Shown here one piece after another: positions 9,069 to 18,459 of a stretch of 64,000 nucleotides of DNA. The first letter of the stretch is position 1; each line of letters opens with the position of its first letter. The position numbers and the translations under genes were made by a program. This DNA comes from Streptomyces sp. CG1 (GTDB lineage: Bacteria > Actinomycetota > Actinomycetes > Streptomycetales > Streptomycetaceae), in NCBI RefSeq assembly GCF_041080625.1, contig NZ_CP163518.1, forward strand, positions 8,921,501 to 8,985,500, read 5' to 3'. The notes beneath the pieces are model-generated. The model ran no database searches, was not told the origin of the DNA, and was given only the letters and a program-made list of their open reading frames with translations.

Positions 9069-9188
9069 TCCTACGACGTGCGGTGAGTAGCGCGTCGTAG
9101 GTGGCCGCCCAGTGGGGTGCTCATCGCACCGATGATCCCCACCGCGGCTTACTCCCATACGAACCCGCCGTCAACAAACCACCGCAAG

Positions 9189-9219
9189 GAGTCCCCTGGG
9201 CCGAAGCCCAGGGGGACTT
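9189..9219 (-). terminator. Stem-loop terminator of the trypsin-like protease
   Basis: AGTCCCCTGGGC and GCCCAGGGGGACT pair around a CGAA loop a few bases past the stop codon of the protease at 9225. One G bulges. Confidence 0.65.
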
Positions 9220-9224
9220 CGTGG

Positions 9225-11393
9225 TCAGCGCCGGTAGTACGGCAGCGACGAGCCGGACGCGGTCGCGAGTACGACTTCCGTGCCGAGGCTGGTGCCGCTG
9301 TCCTGGTACATGGACAGTTGGCCATCCGACCAGCGCACGAGGTAGTCGTTGGACCGGTTGTCGGTGCTGGTGAAGTTGCCCGCCGTGGTGAGCGTGGCGT
9401 GGGTCCACAGCGTGCTCGGGGCGCGCATTCGCACCTCTCCGTGGAAGCCGTACTGGTTGATGTCCGGGTACAGGGTCAGTTCGCCGTCGGACCAGCGGAC
9501 CACGAGGTCCGACTCGTTGGTCCCGGTGAGGTCGGCGGACGTGAACGATGTGGCGTGCGTCCAGGTGGAGTTGGCCGGGCTGAGCCGGACCTCGCTGTGG
9601 AGGCCGGTGGAGTTGATGTTCTTGTAGAGCGTGGTCTCGCCGTCGGACCAGCGCACGATCAGGTCGTCGGGCCAGTGGTCGTCGGTGGTGTAGCGGCCCG
9701 CGGTCATGGCGACCTCGTGCTGCCACAGCGTGCCCGGCTTGACGAGTGTGATCTGGCTGTGCAGGCCATGCGCGTCGACGTCGGGGAAGAGGGTGAGGCT
9801 GCCGTCGCTCCAGCGCACCAGCAGGTCGTAGGTGTCGGCGCCCGTGAAGTCGCCGGCCGTGATGGAGACGGCCTTCGTCCAGGTGGTGTTGGCCGCGACG
9901 AGCTGTATCTCCTTGTCGAACCGTCCGTTGCCACCGCCCCGGTACAGCGTCAGCTCGCCGTCCGACCAGCGCACGATCAGGTCGCTCTTGTCCGGATCGG
10001 GCGAAGGTGAGGGCGTGAAGGAGCCGGAGGCGACGAGGGTGGAATGGGTGAGTGTGGACGCGCCGGGCAGCACATTGGGACGTGCGGGGGCGGTGCCGGC
10101 GACCGCCGCTGTGTACAGGTTCTGGACGTCGGAGCCGTAGGAGGAGCTGTAGGAGACGTCGTCGGTCGGTCCGCCGGTGTCCCAGCCGCCGATGCTGCCG
10201 ACCACGTCGCCGGTGCCGGTGGTCGGGTCGAAGTTCTCCAGGAACGGGCTGCCGCTGGTGCCGGATGCGAAGCCGCTGCAGGCGATCCGGAGGTACGAGC
10301 CGGGGGTGCCGTCGGTCGGGGTGTACTGCGTGGTGTTGTTGGCGCAGGTCAGGGGCTGCGCCGCGGTGCCCGGGTAGCCGACCAGCCGAATGCTGGGGAA
10401 GGCGTAGCCGCGGCCGGTGGCCAGGTTGTTGCCGCCCACCACGTCCTGCACCTGCTTGCCGTCGCTGCGCGCGCCGACCTGGGCGAACGCCACGTCCCAC
10501 GGGGCGCCCTGGACGTGTCCGCGGTCGTAGTAGCGGGGATCGACCCAGACCCGGCTGCGGCCTTCGGAGTCGGTGGCGACGGGGAAGATGCCGTACGGCT
10601 GGGGGTTGGCCGCGGTCCACTGGGGGACGAACGCGAGCGAGCCGCCGCCTGCCCGCCCGTCCATGCAGTGCCCGGCGGTGAGCACGATGTTGTGGTGCGG
10701 GCTGTTGATGACGCTCGCGGTGCAGAAGTAGGAGCCGCTGCTGGTCTGCATGTACATCCGGCCGACCATCGGCAGCCCGCCGAAGTAGGAGCTGACGGGA
10801 CCTGTACCGCCCGCGCTCGTGGGGGACGGGCTGGGCGAGGCGGTGGGGCTCGCCGAGTCCGACGCGCTGGGGGAGGTGCTCGGGGAGGCGGACGAGGTGT
10901 CCGTCGGCGCGGCGGTCGGGGTGTCCGTAGCGGTGGCGGAGGGATCCGGGGTCGAGGTGCCGGTGGGTGTGTCCGTCGGGCCGGCGGCGTCGGTCGGCGT
11001 GGCGTCCATCGGGACCTCGCGCAGGTCCTGGGCGTTCAGGCCACCGGTCACCGATGGCTTGACGAGGCCCTGGAGTGTGGGGTGGACGCCCTTGCCCGCC
11101 GTCCGCGGTCTGGCGTCCGGAAGCGGCTTTGCTTCTGCCATGCGCTGCGCGGTCCAGAACCGCTTGGCCGCCAGGGCCGTCCAGTGCGGCGCGGCGGCTG
11201 GGAGACGCGGGGCGGTGTCCGGTATCGCGGACGTGTATGCCGGAGGGGCGTTCGTGGCGCCTGCCGTATCGACCGAGACGACGAGAGTTCCGGCCAGCGC
11301 GGTGATCGCGCCGACAGCGGCCACGAGAAGGGCACCGCGCCGACTCGCGCGGTGCCCAGCAGTTCTGCTCACTTTGGGCTGAATTCCCCCCAC
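9225..11393 (-). CDS. Secreted trypsin-like serine protease with five C-terminal propeller-type repeats
   Basis: The 722-residue product starts with a signal-like segment (ALLVAAVGAITALAGTLVV, about residues 21-40). A Thr/Pro/Ser-rich linker covers about 130-195. The chymotrypsin-fold domain has His242 in LTAGHCM, Asp300 in APWDVAFAQ and Ser380 in ASGTSGSPFL, a complete triad in glutamyl-endopeptidase-like style. From about 470 to the end, five repeats of about 46-49 residues carry the core D-hydrophobic-xVRWSDGxxTLY, resembling the FG-GAP/tachylectin-type repeats of Streptomyces exoproteins. These probably form a propeller that binds a polysaccharide or surface. The gene is single, with a terminator behind it. 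The last repeat is followed by only about 20 residues. Confidence 0.88.
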   Translation of the reverse strand: MGGIQPKVSRTAGHRASRRGALLVAAVGAITALAGTLVVSVDTAGATNAPPAYTSAIPDTAPRLPAAAPHWTALAAKRFWTAQRMAEAKPLPDARPRTAGKGVHPTLQGLVKPSVTGGLNAQDLREVPMDATPTDAAGPTDTPTGTSTPDPSATATDTPTAAPTDTSSASPSTSPSASDSASPTASPSPSPTSAGGTGPVSSYFGGLPMVGRMYMQTSSGSYFCTASVINSPHHNIVLTAGHCMDGRAGGGSLAFVPQWTAANPQPYGIFPVATDSEGRSRVWVDPRYYDRGHVQGAPWDVAFAQVGARSDGKQVQDVVGGNNLATGRGYAFPSIRLVGYPGTAAQPLTCANNTTQYTPTDGTPGSYLRIACSGFASGTSGSPFLENFDPTTGTGDVVGSIGGWDTGGPTDDVSYSSSYGSDVQNLYTAAVAGTAPARPNVLPGASTLTHSTLVASGSFTPSPSPDPDKSDLIVRWSDGELTLYRGGGNGRFDKEIQLVAANTTWTKAVSITAGDFTGADTYDLLVRWSDGSLTLFPDVDAHGLHSQITLVKPGTLWQHEVAMTAGRYTTDDHWPDDLIVRWSDGETTLYKNINSTGLHSEVRLSPANSTWTHATSFTSADLTGTNESDLVVRWSDGELTLYPDINQYGFHGEVRMRAPSTLWTHATLTTAGNFTSTDNRSNDYLVRWSDGQLSMYQDSGTSLGTEVVLATASGSSLPYYRR

Positions 11394-11582
11394 TTGGCGT
11401 GACCCTCTGTCACGCAGGCGCTAGGACTAGCAGAGAGTACGGCACTGCTGCTCGGCGATCGAACCACAGGGCGAATTCGCCTCGGTGATGAGCCGGGCGC
11501 CCGGTGCCGGCTCCCGGACGCACAGTGGGATCGGCGACTTCACCGATGCCGAGGCTGCTCCCCGGTTCCCTCTCCGGCCAGG

Positions 11583-12062
11583 TCAAGAGTAGGTCCAGCG
11601 CCAGCGACTACCGCTGAGGGAACAGGTGATGGACGTACCGCTCGCGTCGGTCGTCGTGGCACCGTGGTCGCTGTTGCGGCAGAACTCGCCCGCCGAGTAG
11701 CAGTTGCCCGCATTGGAGACGATCGAGCACGTCCCGCTGTTGCTGCTGCCGGTGTCGAGGCTGGAGATGCTCGCGTCGGCGGTCTCCGTCTTGGTGACGG
11801 TCACCGCCGGTGCGGGCGCGGGCCTGGCGGTCCTGATGACCGTGACCGTCGGCTTGGGCGTGGCCGTCACCGTCGCCGTAGCAGTGACGGTCGGCTTCGC
11901 CTCGGCGGCAGCCTTGACGGCGTCGTCGTGGGCGCCCGACTGGCCGATGGCCGAGCCGATCGCCATGAGGACGAAGCCCCCGATCCAGACGCGCTTGCGT
12001 TTGTGCAGCGGGCGGGTGTCCATCGGGCGCGGAGCAGGCGGAATTATGTGCGGGTTGTTCAT
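11583..12062 (-). CDS. Small membrane-anchored protein with a Cys-rich external domain
   Basis: The 159-residue protein has a Pro-rich N-terminus, a basic stretch (HKRKR) and one membrane segment (VWIGGFVLMAIGSAIG, about residues 25-40). A Thr/Val/Pro spacer follows, then a compact C-terminal module with CSIVSNAGNCYSAGEFCRNS and a final SGSRWRWTY. Four cysteines in that module could form disulfides. The CYSAGEFCRNSDHGATTTDA pattern recurs in actinobacterial surface proteins of unknown function. Topology is inferred as cytoplasmic N-terminus and external C-terminus. Confidence 0.7.
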   Translation of the reverse strand: MNNPHIIPPAPRPMDTRPLHKRKRVWIGGFVLMAIGSAIGQSGAHDDAVKAAAEAKPTVTATATVTATPKPTVTVIRTARPAPAPAVTVTKTETADASISSLDTGSSNSGTCSIVSNAGNCYSAGEFCRNSDHGATTTDASGTSITCSLSGSRWRWTYS

Positions 12063-12324
12063 GTCGGCTCCCCCAAGGGCGTTTCTGGGGGAATGACGGT
12101 AGTGCTTCGGTGTGAAATATGGGATGGAAGTGTGAATGTGGTGACCATCTTGTGATGAATTGGGGTGTCACTCCCGCCTGCAGTGCTCCTGCACGCCCCC
12201 CATGGCGCCCTCGCCGCCGCCTTCCCAGCGAAATGCCTCTCCTGCGCATGCGAGTTGTGATCGGCGGAGCCTGAACCTGACAGTGTCCGCCACTCGGGGG
12301 CAGTGTCCTCATTGCGGCAAGGGG

Positions 12325-12656
12325 TCAGATCCAGTCCTTGCGCTTGAAGACTCAGTAGAGCAGCGTGGATGCGACGACCATGACACCGGTGGAAGTGAGG
12401 AAGCCGGCTTGGGTGTTGACATCCGGATCTTGCGCAGTGCGTAGGAGTCCCGCTGGACGGAGTCCATCTGCGCGCGCCCCTCGTCGAAGAGCAGGTCCTC
12501 CACTGCTTCGATACGGTCGTCGAGGTCCCGTACGGCTGCGAAATGCCCGTCGACTATGTGGTCCAGCAGTCCATGCGGCAGGACGCTGATCATCGCGAAG
12601 TCGGCGGAGTGCGGATCACACAGGTCGAGCCACACCGCCACGTCCGGATCGTTCAC
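12325..12656 (-). pseudogene. CorA-type magnesium transporter, deleted and frameshifted
   Basis: The N-terminal fragment [20 protein letters not shown] is followed directly by a central helix DHIVDGHFAAVRDLDDRIEA and VEDLLFDEG, so the segment between is deleted. Downstream in another frame the C-terminus reads NTQAGFLTSTGVMVVASTLL, Y, stop, VFKRKDWI. In CorA-like proteins this last position is Trp, so a TGG-to-TGA change probably created the stop. Deletion, frameshift and nonsense mutation together make this a clear pseudogene. Confidence 0.7.
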
Positions 12657-12691
12657 GTATTCCGAGATGTCAGCGGTCGGAAAGCCCCCAG

Positions 12692-13090
12692 GATCAGGAC
12701 ACCTGGCAGTACCTGTACCGGGGGGCGTACCGGCGGCGCGGCTCCGTGTCGATGGCCGCCATCGCGGCCGTGGACACCGCGCTGTGGGACATCAGGGCCA
12801 AGTGCGCAGGGATGCCCCTCTACCATCTCCTCGGCGGCGCCTCCCGCACCGGCGCCCTCGCCCACGGGCCCGCCTCCGGCCGCGACGTGCCCGAACTGCT
12901 CGACTCCATCCGTGTGCATCAGGAGCACGGCTACCGCGCCATCCACATACAGATCAGGTTCCCGGCTCGACTCCGTGTGCGGTGTGGCCGCCTCCGGCGC
13001 CGGCGGCGGAGAACGCTACGACTACGAGCCGGCGCGCCGCACCACTGGCGACCGGCCCCAGCCACCGTCGAGACCTGGGACACACGCGCG
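12692..13090 (+). pseudogene. Fragment of a mandelate-racemase/RspA-type dehydratase
   Basis: The frame begins abruptly as [20 protein letters not shown] and continues as [20 protein letters not shown] and [20 protein letters not shown], the N-terminal capping domain of D-mannonate dehydratase / RspA-like enolase-superfamily enzymes. After GYRAIHIQ the frame shifts and the sequence goes on as [25 protein letters not shown], split here by the frame. The barrel domain with the metal ligands is missing. No start codon context is present. Confidence 0.65.
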
Positions 13091-13431
13091 TACTCAGCCG
13101 GCCGCCGTGACGACGAGTCGAACGCCGCGGCCCGGCCCCCGAAGTAGACGAGGGCGTGGTTGCGCAGGTCCTCCAGCAGGTTGAAGGCGTTCAGACGTAC
13201 AGCGTTACACGAGCCACGAGGGCTTCTTCCGGTGCGGTGAACTCCAGACTGCGAGGTGCCTGTACCGCCGGAAGGCGGTGTCAGTGGCGGATGCCCGACG
13301 GCTGACCGATGTTTCCGTGGACGTGGTTGCGGCCTCGCGGCACCCACATCCACGGCCCGTTGCAAGCCGCCGAAGCAGCAGCGTCGCCGGCACTGAACTC
13401 AAGGAACACACATCTCGCACGAGGAGACACG
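13091..13431. other. Non-coding or fully decayed stretch
   Basis: I see no intact gene. A minus-strand segment around 13155-13205 reads [20 protein letters not shown] and could be another gene scrap, but no family is recognisable. A ribosome site for the next gene (GAGGAGACACG) closes the region. Confidence 0.3.
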
Positions 13432-13713
13432 ATGACCGCCGAGAGCACGCTGAGCCAGGAAGCGGGCATAGCCTTGGCCGTGGACGATCTCGTCGTTCAC
13501 ATGGGCGGTAACTGCTCGCTGAGAGAAGTCGGTGAAGGCGGAGCGATGGGCTACGACAAGGTCGCTGGAGGCAGGATCGTCAAGTGCTGCTTCTCCGACA
13601 TGAATCAGCCGGAAGCGGACGTCTTCATCGACGACGGCTCCAGGAACGGCATCGACCGCCGAGTGAAACACACCACGGCCATGCCCGTAGGCACGGGCGG
13701 TCCTGACGGGTAG
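13432..13713 (+). CDS. Small protein of unknown function upstream of pntA
   Basis: The ATG at 13432 sits behind a good GAGGAG ribosome site and encodes 93 residues. The sequence starts MTAESTLSQEAGIALAVDDL and contains HMGGNCSLREVG and an acidic end (DVFIDDGSRNGIDRRV). There is no signal peptide or membrane segment. I do not recognise the family. It lies 96 bases before pntA on the same strand and could be co-transcribed with it. Confidence 0.5.
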   Translation: MTAESTLSQEAGIALAVDDLVVHMGGNCSLREVGEGGAMGYDKVAGGRIVKCCFSDMNQPEADVFIDDGSRNGIDRRVKHTTAMPVGTGGPDG

Positions 13714-13809
13714 GTTCCCACGGCCGGCATCCGCGGGGGACGAGCCTTGTGGATGCCCTTTGATCGCGGATAGCCCGTCAAGCCCTCCTCTCAGGAGAGA
13801 ACACGAGAT

Positions 13810-15366
13810 ATGTCTGCACAGGAACCTGCGCGCCACACACCCCAGCGCGTCGGAGTGGTGGCCGAGTCCGTCTCCGGGGAGACGCGTGTCGCGGCGACGC
13901 CGATGACCGTGCGTCAGCTTCTGGGACTTGGTTACGAGGTCGTGGTGGAGTCCGACGCCGGCGCCGCGTCCGGCTTCAGTGACCAGGTCTATGACGATGC
14001 CGGCGCGGAGATCGGCGACGCCTGGGACGTGGACGTCGTCCTGAAGGTGAACTCCCCCTCCCACGTGGAGATCACCCGGCTGCGGGAAGGCGCGACCGTG
14101 GTCGCCCTGCTGGCCCCGGCACAAAACCCCGAGCTGCTTCGGACGCTCGCCGATGCCGGAGTGACCGCTCTGGCGCTGGACGCGGTGCCGCGCATCTCGC
14201 GTGCGCAGTCGATGGACGTGCTGTCGTCGATGGCGAACATCGCCGGGTACCGGGCGGTGATCGAGGCCGCGCACGTCTTCGGCCGGTTCTTCACCGGCCA
14301 GGTCACCGCGGCGGGCAAGGTGCCGCCGGCGAAGGTGCTGGTCGCCGGCGCGGGTGTGGCCGGTCTGGCGGCGATCGGTGCGGCGTCCAGCCTCGGCGCG
14401 ATCGTACGGGCCACCGACCCGCGTCCCGAGGTCGCGGATCAGGTGAAGTCGCTGGGTGGCGAGTACCTTTCGGTGCACGTCACCCAGGAGACGAGCGCCG
14501 ACGGCTACGCCAAGGCGACCTCCGCCGACTATGACCGTGCCGCCGCAGAGCTCTACCACGAGCAGGCGAGGGACGTGGACATCGTGATCACCACCGCGCT
14601 GATTCCGGGCCGGCCGGCGCCGAGCCTGCTGACGGCGCGGGACGTGGCGGTCATGAAGCCGGGCAGCGTCATCGTCGACATGGCTGCCGCCCAGGGCGGC
14701 AACGTCGAGGGCACTGTGCCCGGGCGTGCGGTCGTCACCGACAACGGCGTCACCATCATCGGGTACACCGACCTGGCCTCCCGGCTGCCGGCCCAGGCCT
14801 CGCAGCTGTTCGGCACCAACCTGGTGAACCTGCTGAAGCTGCTCACGCCCGACAAGGACGGACAGCTGACGATCGACTCCGATGACGTCGTGCAGCGGGC
14901 CGTGACCGTGGTGCGGGGCGGTGACGTGACCTGGCCGCCGCCTCCCGTCGCCGTCTCGGCCGCGCCCGCCGCGCAGCCCCAGGCCGCGCCCGCAACGCCC
15001 GAACTGAAGCAATCGAAGCTGACGCCTGCGCGGCGCTTCGGCTTGATCGGGCTCGGCATGCTTGCCATGTTCCTGCTGGTGGCGTTCGCTCCCGCCCAAC
15101 TCGCGGGCAACTTCACCGTGTTCGCTCTGGCGGTGGTGATCGGCTACTACGTCATCGGCAAGGTGCACCACGCGTTGCACACCCCGCTGATGTCGGTGAC
15201 CAACGCGATCTCCGGGATCGTCGTGATCGGAGCCCTGCTGCAGATCGGGCACGAGAGCAGGATCATCACCGCGCTGTCGTTCGTGGCAATCCTGCTGACG
15301 AGCGTCAACATCTTCGGAGGTTTCGCCGTCACCCGCCGCATGCTGTCCATGTTCTCGAAAGGCTGA
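13810..15366 (+). CDS. pntA: NAD(P) transhydrogenase subunit alpha
   Basis: The 518-residue subunit has the NAD(H)-binding domain I: RVGVVAESVSGETRVAATPM at the N-terminus, VAGAGVAGLAAIGAASSLGA near 180-200, a Rossmann GxGxxG-type motif, and the ITTALIPGRPAPSLLTARDV segment typical of alanine-dehydrogenase/PntA proteins. An Ala/Pro linker near 375-395 leads to a membrane part with about four helices (FGLIGLGMLAMFLLVAF onward). The alpha chain is fused as in E. coli PntA, not split into PntAA and PntAB. The enzyme couples proton translocation to hydride transfer between NADH and NADP. The gene ends 6 bases before pntB. Confidence 0.95.
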   Translation: MSAQEPARHTPQRVGVVAESVSGETRVAATPMTVRQLLGLGYEVVVESDAGAASGFSDQVYDDAGAEIGDAWDVDVVLKVNSPSHVEITRLREGATVVALLAPAQNPELLRTLADAGVTALALDAVPRISRAQSMDVLSSMANIAGYRAVIEAAHVFGRFFTGQVTAAGKVPPAKVLVAGAGVAGLAAIGAASSLGAIVRATDPRPEVADQVKSLGGEYLSVHVTQETSADGYAKATSADYDRAAAELYHEQARDVDIVITTALIPGRPAPSLLTARDVAVMKPGSVIVDMAAAQGGNVEGTVPGRAVVTDNGVTIIGYTDLASRLPAQASQLFGTNLVNLLKLLTPDKDGQLTIDSDDVVQRAVTVVRGGDVTWPPPPVAVSAAPAAQPQAAPATPELKQSKLTPARRFGLIGLGMLAMFLLVAFAPAQLAGNFTVFALAVVIGYYVIGKVHHALHTPLMSVTNAISGIVVIGALLQIGHESRIITALSFVAILLTSVNIFGGFAVTRRMLSMFSKG

Positions 15367-15372
15367 GCCCAG

Positions 15373-16839
15373 ATGACCTCCCTGACGGCCTCCCACGCTG
15401 CCGACCTGGTTGCCGCCCTGTTGTTCATCCTCAGCCTGGCCGGCCTGTCCCAGCACCGAACCTCCCGCGCCGGCGTCGTCTACGGCATCGCAGGTATGGT
15501 CCTCGCCCTGGTCGCCACGGTTGTGGTGGCGGCGCAGAGCATCACCGCCGGGGCAGTGGCCCTCATCGTGCTGGCCATGGCACTCGGCGCGGCGATCGGC
15601 CTGTGGCGGGCCCGCCGCGTCGAGATGACGCAGATGCCCGAACTGATCGCGGTGCTGCACAGCTTCGTCGGCATCGCCGCGGTGATGGTGGGCTGGAACA
15701 GCTACCTGGAGGTGGAGGCGCACGGCACGGCGCAGACCCGGATCAGCGCCGACCTGCTGGGCATCCACCACGCGGAGGTGTTCATCGGCATCTTCATCGG
15801 CGCAGTCACGTTCACCGGCTCGATCGTTGCGTTCCTGAAGCTCTCGGCGCGCATCAAGTCCCGTCCGCTGACGCTGCCCGGCAAGAACGCGCTGAACCTC
15901 GGTGCGCTCGCCGCGTTCGTCGTACTGACCGTCTGGTTCGCGATCAGCCCGAACCTGCCGCTGATGATCGCCGTGACCGCGCTGGCACTGGCGCTCGGCT
16001 GGCACCTGGTCGCCTCGATCGGCGGCGGCGACATGCCCGTCGTCGTCTCCATGCTGAACAGCTACTCGGGCTGGGCGGCGGCCGCAGCCGGCTTCCTGCT
16101 CGACAACAGCCTGCTCATCGTCACGGGCGCGCTGGTGGGCTCCTCCGGTGCCTACCTGTCGTACATCATGTGCAAGGCGATGAACCGATCCTTCATCTCC
16201 GTCATCGCGGGCGGTTTCGGCATCGAGGCGCCGTCCAGCCGCGAGGAGGAGCAGGGTGAGTACCGCGAGGTGCGGGCCGCGGAGGCGGCCGAGATGCTCG
16301 CCCAGGCTCGCTCGGTGATCATCACCCCTGGTTACGGCATGGCCGTCGCCCAGGCTCAGCACCCCGTCGCGGAGCTGACGCGACAGCTGCGCGAGCGGGG
16401 CGTCGAGGTCCGCTTCGGTGTCCACCCCGTCGCCGGCCGCCTGCCCGGACACATGAACGTGCTGCTGGCAGAGGCGAAGGTGCCCTACGACATCGTCCTG
16501 GAAATGGATGAGATCAACGACGACTTCGCCGACACCTCGGTCGTGCTGGTCGTCGGCGCGAACGACACCGTCAACCCGGCCGCGACCGAGGACCCGGGCA
16601 GCCCGATCGCCGGCATGCCGGTACTGCGGGTCTGGGACGCGGAGCAGGTCGTTGTCTTCAAGCGCTCCATGGCCTCCGGCTACGCGGGCGTGCAGAACCC
16701 GCTCTTCTTCCGCGAGAACAGCAGCATGCTCTTCGGCGACGCCAAACAGAGCGTCGAGGAGATCCTGCGCGCGCTCAGCACCAACGGCAGCCATGGGGCG
16801 GCCCCGGCCGCGCGTCAGGCGACGACGGCCGGCCGGTGA
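15373..16839 (+). CDS. pntB: NAD(P) transhydrogenase subunit beta
   Basis: The 488-residue protein begins with eight or nine membrane helices ([20 protein letters not shown] onward), including [20 protein letters not shown] and [20 protein letters not shown]. It ends in the NADP(H)-binding domain III with [20 protein letters not shown] and [20 protein letters not shown], then [20 protein letters not shown]. These are the diagnostic domain III loops. Translation is likely coupled to pntA, and together they form the proton-translocating transhydrogenase that supplies NADPH. A strong hairpin follows. Confidence 0.95.
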   Translation: MTSLTASHAADLVAALLFILSLAGLSQHRTSRAGVVYGIAGMVLALVATVVVAAQSITAGAVALIVLAMALGAAIGLWRARRVEMTQMPELIAVLHSFVGIAAVMVGWNSYLEVEAHGTAQTRISADLLGIHHAEVFIGIFIGAVTFTGSIVAFLKLSARIKSRPLTLPGKNALNLGALAAFVVLTVWFAISPNLPLMIAVTALALALGWHLVASIGGGDMPVVVSMLNSYSGWAAAAAGFLLDNSLLIVTGALVGSSGAYLSYIMCKAMNRSFISVIAGGFGIEAPSSREEEQGEYREVRAAEAAEMLAQARSVIITPGYGMAVAQAQHPVAELTRQLRERGVEVRFGVHPVAGRLPGHMNVLLAEAKVPYDIVLEMDEINDDFADTSVVLVVGANDTVNPAATEDPGSPIAGMPVLRVWDAEQVVVFKRSMASGYAGVQNPLFFRENSSMLFGDAKQSVEEILRALSTNGSHGAAPAARQATTAGR

Positions 16840-16912
16840 GCTGGTACTGATTTCGTTCGCCGCTCCGTCACAGGCGTCCGGACCGACTCGATGGTTCAGT
16901 TGCGGGGGCTTG

Positions 16913-16951
16913 GCCGGTTGCAGTGCCCGCTGAAGCGGGGGTGCAACCGGC
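16913..16951 (+). terminator. Terminator after pntAB
   Basis: GCCGGTTGCA at 16913-16922 pairs with TGCAACCGGC at 16942-16951, and the loop itself contains a second small stem (CCCGCTGAAGCGGG). It lies about 75 bases past the pntB stop. Confidence 0.7.
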
Positions 16952-17028
16952 TGACCATTCCGCGGCGCGGTGCTCTCGCGGCGCCCGGTGGCACGGAGCG
17001 GGTGGTGCTCGGGGCCCTTCACCCCTTA

Positions 17029-17493
17029 TTAGCGATACCGAATCGAGGGCCTCGACCTAACGGTCGCGGTCTTCGTCGCGTTGTCGTAGATGATCGTGAT
17101 GCCCAGGGCCTCGTAGAGGGGCTCCTTCTTGTCGGTGTCGGCGCCTTGGATGCGTTGCGCGATGTGGGCTGGAAAGGAGTCGAGCTTCTTGGGGGCTGCT
17201 TCCTCGTCTCGTTGTGCGTCGTTGATCCACTGGGTGACGATGGCTGGGTCGGGGGTGTGGATCTGTGTGGTACTGGCTGCGATGCTCGCGTGGCTGAGTG
17301 CGGTGATGGTGGCGGTGAGCCGGTCCGGGGCGAAGGCCCAGGAGATCCATGTGTCCAGTTCCCGGTAGACGATGTCTTCGCGCAGGTTGATGGTGCGCGG
17401 GTGGTCGAGGTCGGGGTAGAGGGTTGCTTCTCGTTCCTTGAATTCGCATCGGTGGTAGACGCGGTCGCGGATCGCGGAGGGCTGCATCTGCAT
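17029..17493 (-). pseudogene. C-terminal remnant of a large serine recombinase
   Basis: The 154-codon frame resembles only the distal part of site-specific serine recombinases: a YPDLDHPRTINLREDIVYRE LDTWI segment (split here), a variable helical region with TQWINDAQRDEE, and a closing DKKEPLYEALGITIIYDNAT KTATV. The catalytic serine domain and zinc region are absent. The remnant suggests a former phage or integrative element near this point. Confidence 0.6.
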
Positions 17494-17505
17494 CGCCTGC
17501 CCCTC

Positions 17506-17833
17506 CTACAGGGTGAAGACGCGCAGCACGACGGGCGCGGTGGCGGGATCGGACAGGATCTCGGAGAGGGGGCGGTCAGCGTAGTTGTCGGTGTGCTGGG
17601 TCATCAGTGGTGATTCGTTCCAGCCGGTGCAGATCTGGGTGTGCTGGATGTCGTTGGGGGCGTGGGAGAAGTTGTACTGCAGGATGTCCGCCGGGGTGAG
17701 GTCATAGGCGTTGTCGAGCACGGTGGTGCGCTGGGAGTTCTGGGCGGCGTACACGAAGAAGTTCTCGGCGCCGGCCCAGGTGTAGGAGGTGTTGTAGAAG
17801 AACCCGTAGTTGGTTTCCGTCCTGCGGCGGTGA
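17506..17833 (-). pseudogene. C-terminal fragment of an Amidase_6-type (putative amidase domain) protein
   Basis: The frame reads TETNYGFFYNTSYTWAGAEN, then TPADILQYNFSHAPNDIQHT QICTGW and PLMTQHTDNYADRPLSEIL. This fits the putative amidase fold in which a 'GDIxxYD' strand is followed by a His-Thr/Ser catalytic histidine segment and a second 'HTxN' motif. An in-frame stop lies just upstream and the N-terminal catalytic cysteine half is missing. It is therefore a truncated copy, probably of a secreted cell-wall or peptide amidase. Confidence 0.5.
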
Positions 17834-18459
17834 GAAGCACGCTACTGGCTGAGAACATGCGCTCGCCGATCGAAGAAACCAGGACATCGGTTATCTATAG
17901 AATTGTTCGAATAATGTCTACAAATGGAGCGAACTCTGCCGCCAAATCACGCTGCGGCTGGAGATCCTCCTCCGTCCTCCCGTCACCGGGTGTGGAGGTG
18001 GCTTGGGCAAGCGGGACCTGTCGCAGCCCAACGTCCAGTTCGCTCCGGCCGTGCTGAGGTCGGCTCCGGCGTCGAGGGGGCCTGGTAGCGGGCAGGACGT
18101 CGGTCGCATTCCTTGATCGCCTGGCGGGCTCGGGTGTGCTCGGGGGTTTGGGTCTATGGGGCACGGTGCGGTCGTCGTCGTAGCGCTGATGCCACAGCAG
18201 CCATCCTGCGCCGACACGGCTTCCAGCCCTTCGCCGTCTCCCTCACCCGCTGACCCCACCGGAGTGGGTCCCCTCCCCGGACGAGGACATGTCGTACGAA
18301 ACCTGGGAACGGACGCCTCGCACGCCGCCAGAACGCCCTCTGTGAGAACCCCGAGGGCCCGCACAGTGGTGATGGGGCAACTGAGCGCAGTGTGAAGGCG
18401 ATCGACGAGGACAGCCGGAGTTGTCCTGGCCCTCTGGGGAGGTTCCGTTCGGGGAGGCT
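17834..18459. other. Intergenic region with an AT-rich palindrome
   Basis: No credible gene is seen. The left part (about 17876-17945) is unusually AT-rich for this DNA and contains ATTGTTCGAATAAT at 17902-17915, a palindrome with one mismatched pair. Its place beside the recombinase remnant allows, but does not prove, a relic attachment or operator site. The rest has normal GC content. Confidence 0.3.

Noticed and set aside
10044..11402. A 452-codon plus-strand frame over the trypsin-like protease
   Set aside because: Gly/Ala/Arg-rich antisense shadow of a clear protease gene.
13399..17022. A 1207-codon open frame on the minus strand
   Set aside because: It runs antisense to pntA and pntB, whose products are unmistakable, and its translation is low-complexity Asp/His/Gln/Gly. 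It is a high-GC shadow.
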